A stretch of 64,000 bases of DNA from positions 1,426,001 through 1,490,000 of the forward strand of contig OZ245364.1 of NCBI GenBank assembly GCA_965226545.1, in the 5' to 3' direction. A model generated the notes under the pieces. That model made no database searches, had not been told where the DNA came from, and saw nothing but the letters and a program-made list of their open reading frames with translations. Positions 51,697 to 60,531 of the stretch are shown here, in pieces. The DNA comes from JAHRAW01 sp965226545 (GTDB taxonomy: Bacteria > Pseudomonadota > Gammaproteobacteria > Arenicellales > Poriferihabitantaceae). The translations under genes and the position numbers were made by a program. Positions within the stretch are counted from its first letter, which is position 1; each line of letters starts with the position of its first letter.

Positions 51697-52995
51697 TTAC
51701 GCCACCCACCAATTTTGCGCAAAAAAAGACGCGCACCACAACTGCACGGTGAACAACAACGCGCAGATAATCCACAACCAAATGCGTTTATGCACACAAC
51801 GCACCAACACCACCGCCAACAACGGCATCGCCAACAATGCATAACGCGAATAACTGGTGGCGCCGGCGCCCATCGCCGCGTGCGCGTAAATTAACGGGAA
51901 ATAAAAACACAACAAGGTCCATTGACGCGCGGCGACAAAAACGCCGATGCATAACAAACAGACAATCAATATGATGCGGTCGAACAACGCATAACTTGTT
52001 TTAAACAAACCGTTCAACGGTTCGATTAAATTGCCGATGAACACCATCGGGTTAACTAAATTGATGATGCTGTTTTGCGCGGTGAATTGGGTTTGCAGTT
52101 GCGCATCGATGCCGGACAACGGATGACCGGTGGCGACGGTAAAGAACAACAGATAGGCGCAAACGCCGAGCGCAAACGCGGTGATGCAACCGAGCGCATA
52201 ACGCGGATGCAATTCGACCGACGGCGGCGAATGATGTCGCAATCGTTTGCGTTGTTTGCGCGTTAAGTGTTTGCTGTCGGCGACGGCGCGGTTTTTTATA
52301 TGCGCCCAATATTGTTGGGCGGCGTATAAAACAAACCCGCCGAAAATAAACATCGCGGTGCCGCGCGTCAACGGCAACAAAAACAGCCACAACCAACCGA
52401 GCGGTTTGCGATCGACCAATGCGTGATAAATGAAACCGATTTGCAAAAACAACAACAAGGATTCGGTGTATATCGCCGCGCCAAAAAACATTGTCGGAAA
52501 CGACATCGTCAACAGCACCACCAACAACGGTGACTTGGCGTCGAAATGCGCGGCGAGTTTGCACAGATAAATAAGAAAGCCGCAAGTCAATGCAAAATTC
52601 AACAACAACGCCGCGACATACGGCGGCATCACAACCGCCAACAAATAAATCAAAAACGGATACAGCGGACTAAACGCCCAACTGTTTTGCGATTGCGCCC
52701 AATGCCATTCGGATAACCGCAAATAATGTTGTCCATCCCAATTGGCAAACGGCAGATACCACGCGGTTAAATTGCCTTGCCCGCTGTAATGTCGATTCCA
52801 CAAATTCGGCACATTGGCAAAATCGGAAAGTTGATAAAAACTCCACACGATAAATGCGGTGACGAACACCTTGACCGCCAAGCCGACGCCGATGGCAACA
52901 TCGGTGTGTGCGGCGTTAACCGGCGACGTTAATTTCGGAGGGGGGGGGGGGGCATGAGGTGTTTGCACGGTCGGTCGAGTCGGATGCATTGTCAT
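51697..52995 (-). CDS. PIG-V-like GT-C glycosyltransferase, copy 1, with poly-C tract near the start
   Basis: 432 residues from ATG 52995 (ATG 52989 also possible). GT-C enzymes use polyprenyl-phosphate sugars and act on the outer side of the inner membrane. About ten membrane segments are seen. The first loop holds the conserved WDGQHYL (catalytic Asp expected here) and FSPLYPFLIYL, as in PIG-V mannosyltransferases. LLPLTRGTAMFIFGG and a basic cytosolic loop (RKQRKRLRHH) follow. The region between the start and the first helix contains a run of 13 C, read as Pro residues; a gain or loss of one base brings an early stop in either frame. Copies 2 and 3 lie at 56406 and 60532. Sugar and acceptor are unknown. 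Confidence 0.8.
   Translation of the reverse strand: MTMHPTRPTVQTPHAPPPPPKLTSPVNAAHTDVAIGVGLAVKVFVTAFIVWSFYQLSDFANVPNLWNRHYSGQGNLTAWYLPFANWDGQHYLRLSEWHWAQSQNSWAFSPLYPFLIYLLAVVMPPYVAALLLNFALTCGFLIYLCKLAAHFDAKSPLLVVLLTMSFPTMFFGAAIYTESLLLFLQIGFIYHALVDRKPLGWLWLFLLPLTRGTAMFIFGGFVLYAAQQYWAHIKNRAVADSKHLTRKQRKRLRHHSPPSVELHPRYALGCITAFALGVCAYLLFFTVATGHPLSGIDAQLQTQFTAQNSIINLVNPMVFIGNLIEPLNGLFKTSYALFDRIILIVCLLCIGVFVAARQWTLLCFYFPLIYAHAAMGAGATSYSRYALLAMPLLAVVLVRCVHKRIWLWIICALLFTVQLWCASFFAQNWWVA
52940..52952 (-). repeat. Poly-C (13) tract in the 5' coding region of PIG-V-like copy 1
   Basis: Thirteen G on the plus strand (C on the coding strand), starting 14 codons after ATG 52995. In the present length it reads APPPPPK in frame. 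Reading one base earlier gives TCC GAA ATT AAC GTC GCC GGT TAA, and the other frame gives CTC CGA AAT TAA. Such tracts change length by slipped-strand replication. Confidence 0.9.
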
Positions 52996-53240
52996 GTATG
53001 GCGTAATGTTAACTTCGTTAATGCTAAAGTATTTGGTGGCATAACGGCGTCGCTCCAGTAAATTTGCCCCGATAATTTTAACCAAAAATTGCAATCCGAT
53101 GCAAATGCATGTATTCGCGCATCACACATCACACATACACATCACACATTGCGGTTGGGTTGATGCATGTTTTTACAATGCGATGGTAAGTTAAAGTATA
53201 CTGAATGCAATGAATGTTAACTTGTGTGCGGGCAAATACG

Positions 53241-54929
53241 ATGAAAAAACCCAACAGAAAACGAACGAGGAAAACTCGGTCACAACAAAAAGTGCGAACG
53301 CGATTGCAACAAACGAAAAATTGGGGGAAGGGGGCGATGCCAACGAAGCAAGACGCCTTCGCAACCAAAATAGCCCGCTCGACGCTGCAATATTGCGCAA
53401 AAAATTATCTTGCGCTGTTGTTGCTGGCGCTGTTCGCTTGGATTATATTGGCGACCGCATGGCTGAGTGACGACAGTTTAATCTCATTGCGTCAAGCATG
53501 GAACGCCGCGCATGGTCATGGTTTCACTTGGAATTTTAACCAACGCGTGCAGGCGTTTACGCATCCCACTTGGATGCTGTTGTTGACCGCCGTCATCGCC
53601 GTTACGCGCGAACTGTATTTCCCCGTCGTGGTGTTGTCGATTGCGTTTTCGCTGGCGGCGATTTATTGGATTATTGCGCATCACAATCTGCTGTGCGCGC
53701 GGGCGCTTTCATCAAACAATTCGCGCGTGTTGTTGGCGGTGTTGTTGGCGTTGGCGTTCAGCAAATCGTTCACCGATTACACCTCCTCCGGTTTGGAAAA
53801 TCCACTGTCGTATTTTCTAATCGGTTGGGCGATTTATCTGGCGGCAAAACTCGAGCGGAATAATTATCGGCAGTTGACGACGGTGTTTGTGTTGCTGGCG
53901 TTGTTGTTTTTGAATCGGTTTGATTATGCATTGTTGATGTTGCCGTTGGCCTCGTGGCTGTTTTTTGGCAAGGCGCGCTTGGGCGTTTCCATCAAGGCGG
54001 CGTTGCCGGCGATTGTGATTGTGTTGACGTGGTTTGCGTTTGCGCTGGTTTATTTCGGCGCGCCGTTGCCGAACACTTTTTACGCCAAATTGGGCGCGGG
54101 CATTCCAACCGCGCAATTGCATGCGAACGCCTTCAATTATTTTCGCATGACATTCGATATCGACCCGGTTACCATTTTGGTTGGGTTGTGCGGCATTGTC
54201 GGCGGATTGTTGACGCGACAACGTTTATATCAAATGTTGTCGCTCGGCGTGATTTTATATTGTGCGTATATCGTTAAAATCGGCGGCGATTTTATGTTGG
54301 GGCGGTTTTTCGCCGTGCCGTTGTATGTTTGCATATTTAATCTTACCGCCTTGTTTTGCGGACTGCGCATAAACTTCGCGCTTAACAAAATTGTGTTGGC
54401 GCTCGGTTGCGTGATTGGGTTGACGGCGTTGCAACAGGAATTTTCGCCGATTACCAATTATTTTCAAGAGGAGAAGTGGCAACGAGCCAACGACATCACA
54501 ACCGAACGCGAATTTTATTGCGCTTCGCCCGAGCGTCGTTATTGCCTGCTTGCCAAAAATCGAAATTGGCCGAAGGCGCCGCCGCCGGTCAACACAAAAC
54601 CGACCAACTATAAAACCGGCTGTCCGTGGACCGGCGAACATGGCATCACCGCCCCCGACCGTTATTGGATTGACCGATGCGCATTGACGGATGCGTTTAT
54701 CGCCAGATTGCCGGCGGCGGCGACCAAACACGCCATCGGACATTATGGCCGCAATGTGCCGCAGGGCTACGGTGATTATTTAACCGTCGGCAAACCGATA
54801 GCCGATGAAAAATTGCGTCCGTTGCTGGATGATGTTACCCAAGCGGTCAGCGGAAAATTATTCACGCGCGAACGCATGCGCGCCATTTACCGTTTAAACA
54901 TCAGCCGAGCGTATCCGTCAACGCATTGA
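53241..54929 (+). CDS. AftB-like GT-C glycosyltransferase, copy 1
   Basis: 562 residues from ATG 53241 (ATG 53214 upstream is possible). A basic cytosolic N-terminus precedes about ten membrane segments. The motifs agree with actinobacterial AftB-type arabinofuranosyltransferases as I recall them: the Asp pair in LSDDSLISLRQAWN, HGFTWNFNQRVQAFTHPTW, DYTSSGLENPLSYFL, PNTFYAKLGAGIPTAQL, and KIGGDFMLGRFFAVPLY. The last ~170 residues are soluble and periplasmic, with four Cys that could form disulfides. In mycobacteria AftB uses decaprenyl-phosphate-arabinose, which the nearby DprE1/DprE2 pair could help make. Donor use here is inference. The gene is divergent from PIG-V-like copy 1 and its 3' end overlaps the epimerase gene by 12 bases. 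Confidence 0.75.
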   Translation: MKKPNRKRTRKTRSQQKVRTRLQQTKNWGKGAMPTKQDAFATKIARSTLQYCAKNYLALLLLALFAWIILATAWLSDDSLISLRQAWNAAHGHGFTWNFNQRVQAFTHPTWMLLLTAVIAVTRELYFPVVVLSIAFSLAAIYWIIAHHNLLCARALSSNNSRVLLAVLLALAFSKSFTDYTSSGLENPLSYFLIGWAIYLAAKLERNNYRQLTTVFVLLALLFLNRFDYALLMLPLASWLFFGKARLGVSIKAALPAIVIVLTWFAFALVYFGAPLPNTFYAKLGAGIPTAQLHANAFNYFRMTFDIDPVTILVGLCGIVGGLLTRQRLYQMLSLGVILYCAYIVKIGGDFMLGRFFAVPLYVCIFNLTALFCGLRINFALNKIVLALGCVIGLTALQQEFSPITNYFQEEKWQRANDITTEREFYCASPERRYCLLAKNRNWPKAPPPVNTKPTNYKTGCPWTGEHGITAPDRYWIDRCALTDAFIARLPAAATKHAIGHYGRNVPQGYGDYLTVGKPIADEKLRPLLDDVTQAVSGKLFTRERMRAIYRLNISRAYPSTH

Positions 54930-56060
54930 TTGTCGTTTTACTTCATCGCAACCATCATCGCGTCGATGCCGCCAATGTTGATACGCTTCGACCATCAATT
55001 GCAAATCATCGCTGCGCGGTGACCAATTTAATTCGCGGCGAGATTTATCGATGTTAACGATGAAATTTTTATCGGCGAGCAGATATTGTTCGGGGTGCAG
55101 CGGGGTAATGCCGATGACCGCAAGGCTGCGCAGGGCGGCATGCACCAATCGCGCCGGGGTTGGCAGCACCTTCGAGTTGGAGCCGACTTCGATGATGAGT
55201 TGTTTCATTAAATCGCGCACGCACAAGGTAGGGTTGGAGCCTAAGTTGTAAGTGGCGCGCGGGAAGTTGCGGTCGATGGCGGCCACGATGGCGCGCGCGC
55301 AATCATCGACCGACACCATTTGATAAACATTGCGCCCGGCGCCGATGAGCGGCACCGGCCAATTGCGGCGGATTAACTTAAACAGGGATACAAACACGCC
55401 GAGCCGTCCGCCGCCGGCAATTAATCGCGGGCGGAATATGGTTGCGTTGATGTCGTTGGCGTCGCACCAATCGCGCAATTGATTTTCCATTTGCACTTTG
55501 GATTGCCCGTATTCGCCGATGGGATTGCGCGGATGCGCCTCATCGACCGGCGCGGTTTGCGGTGCGCCGTACACCATATCGGTGGAGAACTGCACGATGC
55601 CGGCGGCGTCGATGGCGCGCGCCAAGGCGCATACATTCATTGCGCCTTGCACATTCACTTCGGCAAACCAACGATGGCGATGGCGCCGCACAATCGCGCG
55701 ATGATATTGACGCGCGGCAAGATTCACCACCGCCGCCCCGCGCGGCAATTTGGGCGCATTGCGGAGCAATGCATCACGGTCGCGGATGTCGATGCAAAAA
55801 CGTTCGATGTCGGCGGCGGCGATGTTGTCGCGCGAAGTTGCGCTGTCGTTCGAAGTTGCATCGACCCTTGCGTCGACACTTCCATCGACACTTGCCGCGC
55901 TGTTTTGATTAACATTTTGAGTGACACTTTGATTAACCCTTTCATCAACCGCTTCATCGATGATGATGACTCTTTGATGCGCGGCGATTAATTGGCGCGT
56001 TAAACTGCGCCCCAAAAAACCGTCGCCGCCGACGATGATGCACGGCCGCTCAGCCGACAT
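54918..56060 (-). CDS. Extended SDR, NAD-dependent sugar-nucleotide epimerase/dehydratase
   Basis: 380 residues from ATG 56060. CIIVGGDGFLGRSLTRQL is the GxxGxxG NAD site. The active site reads VQFSTDMVYG followed by EYGQSKVQME (YxxxK). NVYQMVSVDDCARAIVAAI and the C-terminal region are typical of GalE/RmlB-like enzymes. Between beta-2 and alpha-2 (residues ~36-82) there is a Val/Asn/Asp/Ser-rich repetitive insert (SVDGSVDARVDATS is part). The sugar converted cannot be named. The start lies inside the end of the SMR copy 2 gene, so the two are translationally coupled within the same operon, which links this enzyme to the glycan pathway. Confidence 0.82.
   Translation of the reverse strand: MSAERPCIIVGGDGFLGRSLTRQLIAAHQRVIIIDEAVDERVNQSVTQNVNQNSAASVDGSVDARVDATSNDSATSRDNIAAADIERFCIDIRDRDALLRNAPKLPRGAAVVNLAARQYHRAIVRRHRHRWFAEVNVQGAMNVCALARAIDAAGIVQFSTDMVYGAPQTAPVDEAHPRNPIGEYGQSKVQMENQLRDWCDANDINATIFRPRLIAGGGRLGVFVSLFKLIRRNWPVPLIGAGRNVYQMVSVDDCARAIVAAIDRNFPRATYNLGSNPTLCVRDLMKQLIIEVGSNSKVLPTPARLVHAALRSLAVIGITPLHPEQYLLADKNFIVNIDKSRRELNWSPRSDDLQLMVEAYQHWRHRRDDGCDEVKRQSMR
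55815..55952 (-). repeat. In-frame low-complexity insert in the epimerase gene
   Basis: Degenerate GTNGAT/ATTAACC/GTTAATCAAAG-type words encode about 46 residues without similarity to the SDR fold, placed in a surface loop after the second beta strand. The reading frame is preserved. Confidence 0.6.
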
Positions 56061-56406
56061 GCGCAAACGCCAATATAATGACGCCGATGCACACAAACGC
56101 CAAGCCGATGGCGTTTATCAAGGTGATTTGTTCGCCGAGCAAAGCCCACGCGAGCGTCGATGCAAACACATAGCCAAACGCCTGAAACGGATACGCCAAC
56201 GACACCTGCACGCGCGCCAACACCGCCAACCAGATGAGGATGCTGACCGCATAACAAACAAAGCCGGCGATGATGCCGGGCGATAAAAGGATGCGCATAA
56301 ACCATGCAAACGCGAATTGGAAATCGACATCGCGCATTGCATGGCGCAAAAAAATTTGCGCCATGGCGTTTAAGCACACCGATAAAATAATCAAGGCGAT
56401 GTTCAT
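56050..56406 (-). CDS. SMR/ArnE-like four-helix membrane protein, copy 2
   Basis: 118 residues, colinear with copy 1 at 51340-51696 and sharing LARVQVSLAYPFQAFGYVFASTLAW against LARVQVSIAYPFQALGYLFASMLAW (compared in blocks). It starts one base inside the stop of the PIG-V-like copy 2 gene (TAATG) and its 3' end overlaps the epimerase start by 11 bases. This places it in a tight operon. Proposed role: moving one lipid-linked sugar across the inner membrane, the second copy serving another donor. That division of labour is inference. Confidence 0.78.
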   Translation of the reverse strand: MNIALIILSVCLNAMAQIFLRHAMRDVDFQFAFAWFMRILLSPGIIAGFVCYAVSILIWLAVLARVQVSLAYPFQAFGYVFASTLAWALLGEQITLINAIGLAFVCIGVIILAFAHVG

Positions 56407-57725
56407 TAGCCGACCCAGGAATTCAATGCAAAACTATAGGCGCAGATAATCTGCATCCACATCAAACCACCGCACAACCCAAGCCCAAGCCAAACCCGCC
56501 GCGCGTTGGCGGCGATGCCGATGGCGATAAACGGCGCGGCGGTGAGGGCGTATCGGGCATACGACAATAAATCGGCGGAGATGGATGCATGCGCATATAT
56601 CAGCGGCAAGGCGAAACAAAGCAGTTGCCATTGTTTGCGCACGCCCAAATAAACTGCGCCGGCTATCATTAACCAAACGACGATGCGATCCAAGCCGCTG
56701 TTGCGTACGGCGAAGAAACCTTCGGGCATTGGCGCAAACAAATTGTTGACCAGAAAGTTTATTGGGTTAAATACATTAAGGATGCTTTCGCCATGCCCCA
56801 ACAAGGCGCGCGCTTCGAAGCCGGCGAATGCATTGCCGGTGGCAAGCGCAAAAAAACCGAAATAGGCGGCGATGCCGAGCAGGAATGCAGGCGCACATAA
56901 TGCGTAATAGCGCCAATCGAAACGGTCGATGGGCAACCTGTTGATGCCGAGTTCGCGCCGCGCCTTTTGTCGCGCCTTGCGTCCGGCGGGTTTACTCGAT
57001 GATTTTTTATGCAGGGTGTTGGGTGCCTTGGTTTGAGATTGGCGGTGCAGCCAATAATGCATGCCGACCATCAACAGCAAACCGCCAACCATAAACACCG
57101 CCGAGCCGCGCGACAGCGGCAGCAACGCCAAATACACCAACCGCGCCGGGCTGCGCGTGACCAGCAGATGATAAACAAAGCCAAGCGACAGGAACATAAA
57201 CAACGCTTCGCTGTAAACTACCGAAGTGTAAAAAGCGGTCGGGAAGGACAGCGTCAACAGAATTGCGAGGTATGCATTGCGTGATGCATTGTGCGATGCA
57301 TTGTGCGCGCCAAAATGTCGGCACAGCCGCGCGATAAAAATGCATGCGCCGGCGGTGAACAAAAAATTCAACAACACCCCCGCCAACGGCAACGGCAACA
57401 CCGCGCCAACCGCTTGCATCAAAAGCGGATACAACGGATAGAAATGTCGCCCGCCGGTTTTGCCGTAATCCAAATTCCAACCGTGTTCGGCGAGCATCAG
57501 ATAATGTTGCCCATCCCAATTGATGAACGGCAGATACCACGAAGTGTAATCGTCGCCGCTGTATGGGCGATGAAATTTGAGCGCAATGTCGCCCAATTGC
57601 TCGAAACTCACAATCATCAGCGCGCAGATGACCAATTGCATTGCCATCGCCAACAACGCCGCTTTTGCATCGTCCGCACTTAATCGAAGCGACGCCGGCA
57701 ACCAAGTTGGGTGATTAATGTTCAT
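56406..57725 (-). CDS. PIG-V-like GT-C glycosyltransferase, copy 2
   Basis: 439 residues, ATG 57725, overlapping the preceding gene's stop by ATGA. The first loop has INWDGQHYLMLAEHGW and HFYPLYPLLMQAVG, the same pattern as copies 1 and 3. LALLPLSRGSAVFMVGG follows. The cytosolic loop is very basic (SSKPAGRKARQKARREL). There is no homopolymer tract here. About ten membrane segments. It is the most divergent of the three copies, with Asn-Leu-Asp-Tyr-Gly-Lys in place of the NSWAF motif before the FYPLYP box, so its acceptor may differ. Confidence 0.8.
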   Translation of the reverse strand: MNINHPTWLPASLRLSADDAKAALLAMAMQLVICALMIVSFEQLGDIALKFHRPYSGDDYTSWYLPFINWDGQHYLMLAEHGWNLDYGKTGGRHFYPLYPLLMQAVGAVLPLPLAGVLLNFLFTAGACIFIARLCRHFGAHNASHNASRNAYLAILLTLSFPTAFYTSVVYSEALFMFLSLGFVYHLLVTRSPARLVYLALLPLSRGSAVFMVGGLLLMVGMHYWLHRQSQTKAPNTLHKKSSSKPAGRKARQKARRELGINRLPIDRFDWRYYALCAPAFLLGIAAYFGFFALATGNAFAGFEARALLGHGESILNVFNPINFLVNNLFAPMPEGFFAVRNSGLDRIVVWLMIAGAVYLGVRKQWQLLCFALPLIYAHASISADLLSYARYALTAAPFIAIGIAANARRVWLGLGLCGGLMWMQIICAYSFALNSWVG

Positions 57726-58270
57726 CCGCCGACCGCCTTGCGTTTTGCCATTTGCGGGTCTAAGTTATACACGCGATTAAAAAATCGCACGATGCCAACC
57801 ATGCGTCGCCCGGCGTGAGTCATTCGATATCGTTCGCCATCCCGGCGCACATTGCCCATTTGGATTTGTTCGATGAGCCGCTTGCGGATGCCGTGGTTGT
57901 CGCCGAAATAAACATCGACAAACTCATCGCGGATTTGCGTTTCGGTTAACCCGTCGGCGGCGTTATCCAAGGTGTTGAGCAGATATAAACTAACCGACCT
58001 ATCGAACACCGACGGCACGGTTAAATTAAAACAAATCGCGGTGAGCACGACGATTAAAAACGCGGCAATGCAAGCATCCGCCGCCAAGAATTTTTTATAC
58101 GCCAGCAACACAAGCGCAACGATAAACAGCGGCAACAACGCCAGCAAAACATAACCGCCTTCGGTCAGCGCAATGTCGGCGGGGAAGAGGCGACGCTTAA
58201 TCGAATACGCCGCCAGATACAACAACACACCGGCGACGCTAACCAATAAAAGTTGCCCGACGTTACGCAT
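57722..58270 (-). CDS. Membrane protein with C-terminal winged-helix-like domain
   Basis: 182 residues. Residues ~5-110 hold about four membrane segments (LLLVSVAGVLLYLAAYSI; GYVLLALLPLFIVALVLLAY; ACIAAFLIVVLTAICFNLTV). The remaining ~75 (LNTLDNAADGLTETQIRDEF, KRLIEQIQMGNVRRDGERYRMTHAGRRMV) read like a winged helix: three helices then a beta wing with a Gly-Glu-Arg-Tyr turn. I do not know this family. It is the first gene of a four-gene operon with a GT-C enzyme, SMR and epimerase, and overlaps the next gene by ATGA, so it may regulate or assemble the glycan machinery. Confidence 0.6.
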   Translation of the reverse strand: MRNVGQLLLVSVAGVLLYLAAYSIKRRLFPADIALTEGGYVLLALLPLFIVALVLLAYKKFLAADACIAAFLIVVLTAICFNLTVPSVFDRSVSLYLLNTLDNAADGLTETQIRDEFVDVYFGDNHGIRKRLIEQIQMGNVRRDGERYRMTHAGRRMVGIVRFFNRVYNLDPQMAKRKAVGG

Positions 58271-58347
58271 CGGGCGGTGCGACTTTATGTCGAGAGTGGC
58301 GGGGAGACATTATTAAGTGCGAAGCAGAACGTTGGTGTGCGGGCGCG

Positions 58348-58353
58348 ATTGTA
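58348..58353 (-). promoter_or_regulatory. Putative -10 box of the four-gene glycan operon
   Basis: Minus-strand GTGCTACAATCGC; the same 14-base stretch (plus strand GCGATTGTAGCACG) occurs at 61881-61894 ahead of the PIG-V-like copy 3 gene. TACAAT lies 77 bases before the first ATG. The shared sequence suggests a common control of the two operons. Confidence 0.45.
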
Positions 58354-58416
58354 GCACGGCGCACGCGGCGGGTTTGCGCAACGCCGTCGTCGGTGTCGGC
58401 GATGTGCGACACGCGA

Positions 58417-60531
58417 TTAATTAAGTTTCAGATGCCCAATCGAATGCACGCCGAATTGGGCGTTGGTAACTTTCACCGTCACCTTATGCACTTCGCGCGA
58501 TGAATTAAAGGGGATGCGATACGTCACCAAACCATTAATCTCTCTGCCGCTGCGTTCTCTGTGAATTTGTTTCCACGGCTGTTTGGCAAGCGGTGCATCG
58601 TTTACAAAAACCGCATAACGCGCCGAGTTGTCCACGCTTAGCGATAAACTTAATTCGCGCGCGGATATCGGCTGCGCGAAAGTGATGTCGGCTTGATTGC
58701 CAAAAAATACATTGCCGGGCAAATCCCATTTGGCAAAGTTGGGGCGGGCGGTGTGGTTGATGTTGGCGTAATCAATTTGCAGATGTTGTAATTGCAATTG
58801 ATACGGTTTGCTGACATTCAAACGCCAAATCGCGCGCCAACGGGCGGCGTCGAATAAATCGCCGCTGATGGCTTGGGTAACATCGGCCAACAAGCCGCGC
58901 AAACTTTGGTTTTCAATCGGCGTGCCGTGCAACAGATATTCGGGATAGCCGGGCGGCGGCACGCGTCCGGCGTGACCGGTGGTGAGGTTGGGTTGACGCA
59001 CCGCCGGCAGGCGCGACAAAAACGCATCGGTCAACGCCATGAAATCAATCCAATATCTATCGAGGTCGCTCAAGCCGTTGCGTCCGCTGAGAAAGCCGAC
59101 GTTATAACGAGTCGGTTTGACGCTCGGCGGTTCGGTCGGTTGCGGGAAATTGCGGTGCGGCGAAAGCAACCCGTTGGAAAAGGAATTGAATTCGCGTTCG
59201 GTGACGATGATGCCTTCGAAGTTGCGCACAGGGCCTTCCTTAAATGTGTTGACCAACGGCGCGCGATTGTTTTGCACCGCCAACAACGCCGCCAACCATA
59301 AAACCGCCAACGGCAACTTGCCGATGTTGACGGCTTTTTTATGGCGGCGTTTACCTTTTCGTTTGGCGTCGCCGACTTGGTCGTCAGGTGCGCGCGCGAC
59401 AAAATGGGCGATTAAGATAAACGCCGACAGATACACCGGCAATGAAAAAAATCGCCCCAACATAAAATCGCCGCCGATATGCAAAATGTACGCGCAATAT
59501 AAAACGATGCCGAGCGACAGTGATTGATAAAGTCGCCGCCTTGACAAAAAGCCGCTGACGACGCCGCCGATAAGTAACAAGCCGCTGGTTGGGTCTTCGG
59601 TGAAGGTGATGCGGTAATAAGTCCAACCGTTCGAATACAACTGCGCGGTCGGAATGTCCGCGCCCAATTTTGCGTAATAGGTGTTGGGCATCGGTGAGCC
59701 GAAGTAAATGGTCGAAAAAATAAACCATGCCAACACGATTGCAATCGCCGGCAACACCGCTTTGATGGCTTGCGGCACGGTGGTTGTGCAAAAGAATAAA
59801 TATAACGCTGCCGGCAACACCAAAATCGCGTAATCGAATCGATTTAAAAACAAGCCGGCGAGCACGACAAACATCAACGCGAGATGCGCGGTCGAGTGGC
59901 GCGAATTGTTGTCGGGCAAAGTGTTGTCAGACGAATTGTTATGCAAGGTCGCCGCCAAACACATTAATACGCCGACTAAACAATACGACAACGGATTTTC
60001 CAATCCGGAGGTGGTGTAATCCATAAACGCTTTGGAAAACGCCAGCGATAACAGCACCACCAACAAGGTGCGCGAATTTTTTTGCGCGGAATTTTTTTGT
60101 GCTGCGAGACGATTGTGAAAAACAACAATCGACCAAACCGCCAGCAGCGACAACACAATCGAGATGAAAAAGGTGGTGTAAAACAATTCGCCGGTGACAA
60201 AAATCAAGGCGGTCAACAACACCATCCAAGTGGGATGAGTGAACGCCTGCACGCGTTGGTCGAAGTTAAAGGTAAAGCCGGCGCCGTTGACGAAGTTCCA
60301 AGATTGGCGCAAGGAAATTAAACTGTCATCGGCGAGCCAAGCCAGCGCGATGATGATGTAGGCAAACAATGCGCACAACAAAATGCCAAGATGATTCTCC
60401 CGCCAACGCCATTTTGATGCGCCAAGCGAATGTCGCGAAGGCGGCGGTGCGGCGACGCCGGGGTGTGCATGCGATTGCGCGCGCGCGTGTCGATTGCGGC
60501 GGCGTTGTTTGCGCGGATTTCTCGGCGGCAT
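58417..60531 (-). CDS. AftB-like GT-C glycosyltransferase, copy 2, with extra C-terminal periplasmic domain
   Basis: 704 residues, ATG 60531, directly after the stop of PIG-V-like copy 3. The membrane part matches copy 1 closely: LADDSLISLRQSWN, FNFDQRVQAFTHPTWM, DYTTSGLENPLSYCL, MPNTYYAKLGADIPTAQL, and HIGGDFMLGRFFSLPVY. After the soluble region shared with copy 1, about 125 more residues follow (ISARELSLSLSVDNSARYAVF; EVHKVTVKVTNAQFG) that look like a beta-sandwich, possibly carbohydrate-binding. Proposed role: transfer of a furanose or similar sugar from a polyprenyl-phosphate donor in the periplasm. Family placement is firm by motif, substrate is inferred. Confidence 0.75.
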   Translation of the reverse strand: MPPRNPRKQRRRNRHARAQSHAHPGVAAPPPSRHSLGASKWRWRENHLGILLCALFAYIIIALAWLADDSLISLRQSWNFVNGAGFTFNFDQRVQAFTHPTWMVLLTALIFVTGELFYTTFFISIVLSLLAVWSIVVFHNRLAAQKNSAQKNSRTLLVVLLSLAFSKAFMDYTTSGLENPLSYCLVGVLMCLAATLHNNSSDNTLPDNNSRHSTAHLALMFVVLAGLFLNRFDYAILVLPAALYLFFCTTTVPQAIKAVLPAIAIVLAWFIFSTIYFGSPMPNTYYAKLGADIPTAQLYSNGWTYYRITFTEDPTSGLLLIGGVVSGFLSRRRLYQSLSLGIVLYCAYILHIGGDFMLGRFFSLPVYLSAFILIAHFVARAPDDQVGDAKRKGKRRHKKAVNIGKLPLAVLWLAALLAVQNNRAPLVNTFKEGPVRNFEGIIVTEREFNSFSNGLLSPHRNFPQPTEPPSVKPTRYNVGFLSGRNGLSDLDRYWIDFMALTDAFLSRLPAVRQPNLTTGHAGRVPPPGYPEYLLHGTPIENQSLRGLLADVTQAISGDLFDAARWRAIWRLNVSKPYQLQLQHLQIDYANINHTARPNFAKWDLPGNVFFGNQADITFAQPISARELSLSLSVDNSARYAVFVNDAPLAKQPWKQIHRERSGREINGLVTYRIPFNSSREVHKVTVKVTNAQFGVHSIGHLKLN

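Noticed and set aside
51236..51781. 181-codon minus-strand ORF overlapping GT2 and SMR copy 1
   Set aside because: It is out of frame with the SMR gene, whose four-helix translation is far more convincing.
52940..52952. Poly-G run as a sequencing error
   Set aside because: Homopolymers are error-prone, so the exact count is uncertain. At the given length, however, the frame is intact from a start codon to a full GT-C protein, so the tract itself seems real.
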